Shown here: piece after piece, positions 6,602 through 10,713 of the stretch
Numbering within the stretch: the stretch's first letter is position 1
How the letters are laid out: every line of letters starts with the position of its first letter
NCBI GenBank assembly: GCA_026393955.1
Contig: JAPKZE010000204.1
Span: 1 to 10,713 of the forward strand
DNA from: Candidatus Aminicenantota bacterium
GTDB lineage: Bacteria > Acidobacteriota > Aminicenantia > Aminicenantales > Saccharicenantaceae
Length of the DNA stretch: 10,713 nt
Reading direction: 5' to 3'
Translations under genes and position numbers: made by a program
The notes under the pieces: model-generated
What the model was told of the DNA's origin: nothing
The model's input: only the letters and a program-made list of their open reading frames with translations
The model's database searches: none

Positions 6602-6636
6602 ATAAGGGACTGTCCCCTCAGGGGGCTGTCCCTTAT
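6602..6636. terminator. Strong nested palindrome between convergent genes, probable bidirectional terminator
   Basis: ATAAGGGAC (6602-6610) pairs perfectly with GTCCCTTAT (6628-6636). After one T-T mismatch the stem continues with a G-C pair, a T-G wobble and four C-G pairs (6614-6617 with 6621-6624), leaving a TCA loop. On the plus strand the stem ends in TTAT followed by TT, a short T-rich tail. On the minus strand the far arm also ends in TTAT. It lies 84 nt after the sugar porter and contains the TAA stop of the leftward lipoprotein gene (6635-6633), so it can end both converging transcripts. It also consists of two near-identical 11-mers, GGGACTGTCCC (6606-6616) and GGGGCTGTCCC (6622-6632). 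This leaves open that it is a dispersed REP-like element. Confidence 0.7.
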
Positions 6637-7223
6637 TTAGCGGCCAGGGCCTCGGCCAGCTTGCGGACGGCGACGTCGAGCTCGTCGACGAGGATCCCCG
6701 ACAACACGGCCGGCAGGTACTGGACCTTGCGGCTGCCGAGCTGAACCCGCTTGTCGAACGAGTGCCGGACGATGGTCTTGCCCGACTTGAAGTCCAGGAA
6801 CTCCAGGTCCATGGCCAGGCGGCCGAACCAGACCTTGGGATTGTCGATCTCCTCGATCAGCCGGACGTTCGTGCGCAGGGTGATGGCCGGCTCGCCCTGG
6901 AGGATATCGATCTGGACCCGGGGAAAGCCCTCCTTCCGGATGAGATAATCGCTCAGGGCTTCGCGGAAGAGGGCGTCGGGCTTCTTGGCCCAGAAGACCG
7001 TGGAATAGTACCTCAGCTCGTAGGGCGAGACCCGGTAGATGACCCGGTAATCATCGTACAGGGGGTCCACCCGGACCGGCTCGACATAGAGCGGCTGGCC
7101 GATCTTGGGGTGGTACTCGGCATCCTTGTCCATGGGCACGATCTGGAAGTAATGCTTGCCCGGCGAGGACAGGCAGCCGGCGAACAGGAGGATGGCCGCG
7201 AACGGCAGGGCGAGCTTCCTCAT
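6633..7223 (-). CDS. ABC-type transport auxiliary lipoprotein, PqiC/DUF330-like
   Basis: A complete 196-residue lipoprotein. A short signal sequence ends in the lipobox LLFAGC, with Cys17 as the modified residue. The mature region begins KHYFQIVP (23-30), then carries paired-strand stretches (LYVEPVRVDPLYDD, 45-58). The motif LRYYSTVFWAKKPDALF (70-86) is typical of the ABC_trans_aux/PqiC family. A helical C-terminus follows (about 168-195). Family members work with MCE-domain proteins at the outer-membrane end of lipid transport pathways. This matches the position here directly after the MlaD-like gene. Its ATG overlaps the MlaD stop by one base (TAATG), and AAGGA (7237-7233) lies 9 nt upstream. 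The stop codon sits inside the terminator palindrome. It lacks an obvious lipoprotein-retention signal in the visible residues (Leu18-Ser19 after Cys17), so outer-membrane placement is likely but inferred. Confidence 0.83.
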   Translation of the reverse strand: MRKLALPFAAILLFAGCLSSPGKHYFQIVPMDKDAEYHPKIGQPLYVEPVRVDPLYDDYRVIYRVSPYELRYYSTVFWAKKPDALFREALSDYLIRKEGFPRVQIDILQGEPAITLRTNVRLIEEIDNPKVWFGRLAMDLEFLDFKSGKTIVRHSFDKRVQLGSRKVQYLPAVLSGILVDELDVAVRKLAEALAAK

Positions 7224-8167
7224 TATTTCTTGTCCTTTCGTGTCCGCAGGATGACCGACGGTTCGTCGGCGATCTCCCGGGAGAAGCGGGCCAGGTTGTC
7301 GACGGTGAGGCTGAGGTTGGAGAAGGTCCGTTGGAGCTCCACCTGCTGCTCGAGGAGGATGCTTTCGACCCTCTTCAGGCTGAGCGAGGCCGTCGCCAGG
7401 AAGTCCCGCACGTCCTTGATGACCAGGCCCATCTCGTCGGCCGAGAAGCGCTCGGAGATGTTGCCCAGGGTCTTCTCCGAGTTCGTCTCGACCGTCTTGA
7501 TGAGCCGGTCGAGGTCCTCGGTCATGGGCACCAGGCTTTTCGTGGCCTGGGCGAAATCGGCCGTGGCCTTCTCCACGCTGATCAGCGTATTCTCGAGGGA
7601 GGACCGTCGCGAGTCGAGGACGCCGGAGACGGCGGCCGAGCCCTTCTCGATGTTGGTCAGGAAGGCGTCGATCTTGGCCATGTTCTCGGGCGATAGAAGC
7701 TCGGTGATCCGCTTGGCCGTGGTCTGGATGTTGTTGACGATATCGTCCGCCTTCTCTCCGAGGCCCCGGCCCGAGGGGATCTCGCCGTGCGCCTTCAGGT
7801 TCGGGGAGTCCATTTTGCCCCCGCTCAGCTCGATGTACTTCTGCCCGGTCAGGCCGACGTAGACCAGGGTGGCCTGCATGTCGACCTTCATGGTCAGCCC
7901 CGGACGGATCTTGACCTGGACATGGACGCAGTCCAGGTCGGTCGGGCTGACCTCGATGGACACGACCCGGCCGACCTCGACGCCCCGGTATTTCACGAGC
8001 GAGCCGCCGATGAGGCCGTGGACCGAGGTGTCGCGGAACTTGATGAGGTAGACGTCCCCCGGGTCGCGGAGCTTGGGCAGGAGGAAGAAGGCCGCCACGG
8101 CCACGAAGATGACCGTCGCCAGGGACAGGAAGATGCCCAGCCGGTTTTTCTGTTCGCGCGTCATCAT
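7223..8167 (-). CDS. MlaD-family MCE-domain substrate-binding protein of a lipid ABC transporter
   Basis: A complete 314-residue protein with one N-terminal membrane anchor (about 11-31) and a single MCE domain (about 37-117). The domain has the conserved pattern LVKYRGVEVGRVVSIEV (57-73) and the pore-loop region LVYVGLTGQKYIELSGG (101-117). Residues 140-300 are a long, largely helical, heptad-like region, far longer than the tail of E. coli MlaD (183 residues in total) and more like PqiB or mycobacterial Mce proteins. MCE proteins form hexamers. Here the helical part could build a tube across the periplasm (inference). The C-terminus has EPSVILRTR (302-310), a common ending in this family. 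The first ATG overlaps the MlaF stop by ATGA and has AGGAAGG (8181-8175) 7 nt upstream; a second ATG follows immediately. It should bind or channel phospholipid delivered by MlaE/MlaF. Confidence 0.9.
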   Translation of the reverse strand: MMTREQKNRLGIFLSLATVIFVAVAAFFLLPKLRDPGDVYLIKFRDTSVHGLIGGSLVKYRGVEVGRVVSIEVSPTDLDCVHVQVKIRPGLTMKVDMQATLVYVGLTGQKYIELSGGKMDSPNLKAHGEIPSGRGLGEKADDIVNNIQTTAKRITELLSPENMAKIDAFLTNIEKGSAAVSGVLDSRRSSLENTLISVEKATADFAQATKSLVPMTEDLDRLIKTVETNSEKTLGNISERFSADEMGLVIKDVRDFLATASLSLKRVESILLEQQVELQRTFSNLSLTVDNLARFSREIADEPSVILRTRKDKK

Positions 8168-8904
8168 GTTGGAACCTTCCTGAGGAAGAATGTCCGGATG
8201 AATTCGTCCCCGGACTCGGCCAGGCCGCGGGCCTCTCCGGCGAAATGGAGCCGGCCGTCGTTGAGCACCAGGACCTGGTCGGCCACCCGCTCGATGGAGC
8301 GCAGCTCGTGGGTGACGACGACCAGGGTCATCCCGAACGTCTCCTTGAGCCGGAGCAGGAGATCGTCGAGGCGCGACGAGGTGATCGGGTCGAGGCCGGA
8401 CGAGGGCTCGTCGCAGAAGACCACGTCGGGATCGAGGACGAGGGCCCGGGCCAGGGCCCCTCTCTTGCGCATGCCGCCGGAGAGCTCGGCCGGGTACTTC
8501 GCCGCGGCGTCGGCCATCTCGACCTGGGCCAGACCGGCATGGACCATGTCCCCGACCATGTCTTCGGGCAGCTCCGGATAGTGCATGCGGATGGGCAGGG
8601 CCACGTTCTCGTAGAGGCTCAGGCCGTTGAGGAGCGCCCCCCCCTGGTAGAGGACGCCGATCCGGCCGTAGAGGGCGCTGAGAGAGCGCTCGGAGGAGTA
8701 ATCGACCGGCGACCCGGCGAAGTCGAGCCCCCCGGCCAGGGGCGGCAGGAGGCCGGCCAGGGTCTTGAGCAGCGTCGACTTGCCCGAACCGCTGACGCCC
8801 AGGACGACCGTGATCCGGCCGCCCGGGATGCCGAAGGAAAGGTCGCGGAGAATGGCCTCGGCGCCGTAGCCGACGGTCAATCCCTGCGCGCTGATGATAT
8901 CCAT
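8164..8904 (-). CDS. MlaF-family ABC transporter ATPase
   Basis: A complete 246-residue cytoplasmic ATPase. Walker A is GVSGSGKST (36-44). The Q-loop is LYQGGALLNGLSLYENV (85-101), the form seen in MlaF-type subunits. The ABC signature is LSGGM (141-145), followed by RKRGALARAL. Walker B is VVFCDEPSSGLDP (161-173), and the switch histidine is His199 in VVTHEL. All catalytic residues are intact. It powers the MlaE permease of the same operon to move phospholipid or a similar hydrophobic compound across the inner-membrane leaflet or between membranes; direction cannot be read from sequence. The ATG at 8904 lies 2 nt after the MlaE stop and lacks a clear ribosome-binding site, so translation is probably coupled. 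The true start is this ATG because the family consensus begins here; a longer frame upstream only runs antiphase through MlaE. Confidence 0.93.
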   Translation of the reverse strand: MDIISAQGLTVGYGAEAILRDLSFGIPGGRITVVLGVSGSGKSTLLKTLAGLLPPLAGGLDFAGSPVDYSSERSLSALYGRIGVLYQGGALLNGLSLYENVALPIRMHYPELPEDMVGDMVHAGLAQVEMADAAAKYPAELSGGMRKRGALARALVLDPDVVFCDEPSSGLDPITSSRLDDLLLRLKETFGMTLVVVTHELRSIERVADQVLVLNDGRLHFAGEARGLAESGDEFIRTFFLRKVPT

Positions 8905-8906
8905 GG

Positions 8907-9980
8907 TCAATACAGGACGAAGGCGAAGATGCAGTCGATGATGATGATCGAGGTGATCGAGAGGACGACGGACTCGGTCGTGGCCCGGCCGACTTCCTCG
9001 GCGCTCCGGCCGACGGTCAGCCCCTTGAATCCGGCCCCGACGACGACGGCCCAGCCGAAGACGACCGTCTTGGCGAGGCCCCAGGCGAAATCGGTCCAGC
9101 CGACGGTGTTGACCATCTGCTTGAGGAAGGCCGAAGGCAGCATGCCGAACGTGATCCGGGCGACGAGCATGCCGCCCATAATGCCGGCCACGTCGGCCAT
9201 GGCCACGAGGAGCGGCACGACCAGGGTGATGGACAGGAGCCGCGGGACCATCAGGAACCTCTCGGGCACGACCCCCATCGTCCGGAGGGCGTCGACCTCT
9301 TCGAGGACGCTCATGCTGGCCAGCTCGGCCGTGACCGCGGCGCCGACCTTGCCAGCCAGGATGACCCCGGTCATGAGCGGGACGAGCTCGCGGAGCATGG
9401 CGTAGCCGACGAGGTCGGCGATATAGACCTCGGCCCCGAAGAGCCTCATCTGGTCGGCCGACGTGATCGAGATGGTCGCGCCGACCAGGAACAGGAGCAT
9501 GCAGACGATGGGGTAGGACCGGTAGCCCATGAAGAACATCTGGTTCCAGGTCTCCCCCGGATAGACGCCCTTCCGCGTCCTGAAGTAGACGCCGATGTGG
9601 TAGATCTCGTCGCCGAGCATGGCCAGGTACTGCCCCAGGACCCGGAGGCGGGCGAGGAAGCGGTCGGCCAGGGATCGGAAGAGTCGGCCCATCCAATTCC
9701 CGGACGTCTCCGCCGCGGTCTTTTCGGGCCAGTGATCGCCCGGCCGCCTCGAAAACCTCGCGCCGGCCCGGGCCAGCGCGTCGGGGACGTTTACGACGCC
9801 GAGGCCGGGCTCGCAGTCGGTCAGGTGGGCCAGGAAGGCCAGCGCCGAGCTGTCGAACTCCTCGACCTCCCGGAAATCGACCGTCAGGCCGCCGTCGGCG
9901 CTCTTCCTGCGGATCTCCGCGAGAAAGGCGGCGACCTCGGGGGCCCGGAGGCGCTTCGGCAGAAGGATGGTCTCGCTCAT
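8907..9980 (-). CDS. MlaE-family lipid ABC transporter permease with fused N-terminal STAS domain
   Basis: A complete 357-residue protein, about 100 residues longer than E. coli MlaE (260). Residues 1-85 form a STAS-like domain, with GLTVDFREVEEFDSSALAFL (31-50) matching the strand-loop-helix core and the DSSAL loop where STAS proteins carry a conserved Ser/Thr. In E. coli this role belongs to the separate subunit MlaB, so the fusion likely supplies MlaB function. The permease part (about 105-357) has the DUF140 signature RELVPLMTGVILAGKVGAAV (197-216), the EEVDAL loop (227-232) and hydrophobic segments at about 157-172, 190-212, 245-280, 303-318 and 337-356. It forms the inner-membrane core of the transporter. 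The ATG overlaps the stop of the upstream gene by ATGA, with GGAG unusually close (2 nt), which favours coupled translation. STAS-MlaE fusions are known in other bacteria. Confidence 0.9.
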   Translation of the reverse strand: MSETILLPKRLRAPEVAAFLAEIRRKSADGGLTVDFREVEEFDSSALAFLAHLTDCEPGLGVVNVPDALARAGARFSRRPGDHWPEKTAAETSGNWMGRLFRSLADRFLARLRVLGQYLAMLGDEIYHIGVYFRTRKGVYPGETWNQMFFMGYRSYPIVCMLLFLVGATISITSADQMRLFGAEVYIADLVGYAMLRELVPLMTGVILAGKVGAAVTAELASMSVLEEVDALRTMGVVPERFLMVPRLLSITLVVPLLVAMADVAGIMGGMLVARITFGMLPSAFLKQMVNTVGWTDFAWGLAKTVVFGWAVVVGAGFKGLTVGRSAEEVGRATTESVVLSITSIIIIDCIFAFVLY

Positions 9981-10713
9981 TTCTCCGCCGGGAGGACGAT
10001 CACGGTCTGGTTCAGGGCCGGGGCCGTCGCGGGGAACCGGGCCGTGCCGCCGTCGGCCCCGACCTCGATATAATACTCGATCCCGCCGCCCGAGGGCGGA
10101 AGGGTCGCCTTGAAGACGCCCCGGGCCTTGTGCTCCAACGGGACCTTGGCGAAGGCGCCCCGGCCCATCGGACGCCAGAAGAGGTCGGCGTGGCCAGGCC
10201 TGGCCTTGGACAGCACGAGGACCTCAAGGGCGAGGGGCTCGCCGGGCTCGAGGGAGGTCCGCACGGACGGGACGACGACCCGCGGCGGGCCGTCATAGGT
10301 CCGCGGCAGGACGCAATCGGCCGGCACGCCGGCGCCGAGCATCCTGACCAGCTCGGCTTCGGGCCGCTCCCAGGCGCCGGGCAGGAGGTGCTGTTCCCAG
10401 TTGGCGATCGTGCCCAGCTCGCCGGTCGTGCTGACGGCAGCCAGGAGCGACCCGAAGATCGTCCTCAAGGCTGCCGCCATCTCCGTCCGGACCGGCAGGG
10501 CCTCGGCCGTGAGGACACGGCGAGTCGCGGCCTCGGACCCGGCCGCTTTGGCCTTTTCGACGGCCTTGTTATAGACGGCCCACAGACAGTTGAACCGGGC
10601 CACGTCGCGCATGTACCGGAAATTCGAAAGCCAGTAGCCGAACCTGTCCTTGTTCCCCGGGCCCGCGATCCGCGGCTCGAAAGCGGCCAGGTCGTCCGCG
10701 AACGCGTAGGACG
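9977..10713 (-). CDS. C-terminal part of a large protein, possibly a glycoside hydrolase with C-terminal Ig-like domain (5' end outside window)
   Basis: The frame is open from the window edge to the TGA at 9979-9977, giving about 245 residues. An internal ATG at 10612 is not a convincing start, because in-frame codons upstream encode matching sequence (AFADDLAAFEPRIAGPG, then DRFGYWLSNFRYM). The visible N-terminal part is helical and aromatic-rich (FGYWLSNFRYMRDVARF, then CLWAVYNKA), and TGELGTIANWEQHLLP follows. This is reminiscent of the end of a TIM-barrel carbohydrate-active enzyme, but I cannot assign a family. The last 100 residues look like a beta-sandwich (VRTSLEPGEPLALEVLVLS, then FWRPMGRGAF and GGIEYYIEVGADGG), ending in a PALNQTVIVLP stretch. 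Such sandwiches often close secreted glycosidases. Its stop overlaps the MlaE start by ATGA, so it is translationally coupled to the lipid transporter. The signal peptide and catalytic region would lie outside the window. The hydrolase assignment is tentative. Confidence 0.6.
   Translation of the reverse strand, partial: SYAFADDLAAFEPRIAGPGNKDRFGYWLSNFRYMRDVARFNCLWAVYNKAVEKAKAAGSEAATRRVLTAEALPVRTEMAAALRTIFGSLLAAVSTTGELGTIANWEQHLLPGAWERPEAELVRMLGAGVPADCVLPRTYDGPPRVVVPSVRTSLEPGEPLALEVLVLSKARPGHADLFWRPMGRGAFAKVPLEHKARGVFKATLPPSGGGIEYYIEVGADGGTARFPATAPALNQTVIVLPAEK

Noticed and set aside
8905..9696. An extended N-terminus for the MlaF ATPase
   Set aside because: The added sequence is an out-of-frame translation of mlaE. 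The ABC domain starts normally at the ATG at 8904.
1..10713. CRISPR array, tRNA/rRNA genes, insertion sequence or prophage
   Set aside because: I saw no regularly spaced repeats, no tRNA-like cloverleaf, no transposase or integrase, and no phage structural genes on either strand.

Overview
The window is GC-rich, densely coding bacterial DNA from a double-membraned organism. Evidence for two membranes is an MlaE/MlaF/MlaD lipid-transport operon with a PqiC-type lipoprotein and a predicted outer-membrane barrel protein. The gene mix (a UroD-like methyltransferase-fold protein next to a sugar porter, a pirin, an LSm-like/barrel envelope protein) and the overall style resemble Candidatus Aminicenantes or neighbouring Acidobacteriota. 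That assignment is recognition from memory, not a search result. No tRNA, rRNA, CRISPR array, insertion sequence or prophage gene was seen, and no gene looks broken. Two genes run off the window edges. No stretch longer than 300 bases lacks a gene.

Layout. (1) 1-1384, minus strand: an envelope pair. A 396-residue exported protein with an LSm-like N-terminus and a barrel-like C-terminus lies upstream of the start of a small lipoprotein that is cut by the window edge. (2) 1385-1517: a divergent intergenic region with an 11-bp-period TTGTCAA direct repeat and a likely promoter for the plus-strand block. (3) 1518-6517, plus strand: an APC-family amino-acid permease, a pirin-family cupin protein, a UroD-like protein and a sugar-porter MFS transporter. 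The last two overlap by ATGA. (4) 6602-6636: a strong nested palindrome between convergent blocks, probably a bidirectional terminator. (5) 6633-10713, minus strand, read from right to left: the 3' part of a large, probably carbohydrate-active protein, then STAS-MlaE permease, MlaF ATPase, MlaD MCE protein and a PqiC-like lipoprotein. Every junction in this series overlaps or is 2 nt apart, so it is very likely one transcript.

How the genes work together. The right-hand operon encodes an inner-membrane ABC complex (MlaE with a built-in STAS domain, plus MlaF). It also encodes a periplasm-spanning MCE protein with a long helical tail and an outer-membrane-facing lipoprotein. Together these should move phospholipid or another hydrophobic substrate between membranes. 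Its coupling to a large upstream gene with glycosidase-like features is the least expected link here. The plus-strand block looks like nutrient uptake (amino acids, sugars) beside two enzymes of unassigned substrate. The UroD-like protein is not HemE; its H-x-C motif resembles the zinc site of MtaA-type methyltransferases, although the usual third cysteine appears to be a histidine. I do not see a clearly new defence or mobile system. The points most worth checking are the glycosidase-like/Mla coupling, the UroD-like/sugar-porter pair and the nested palindrome.
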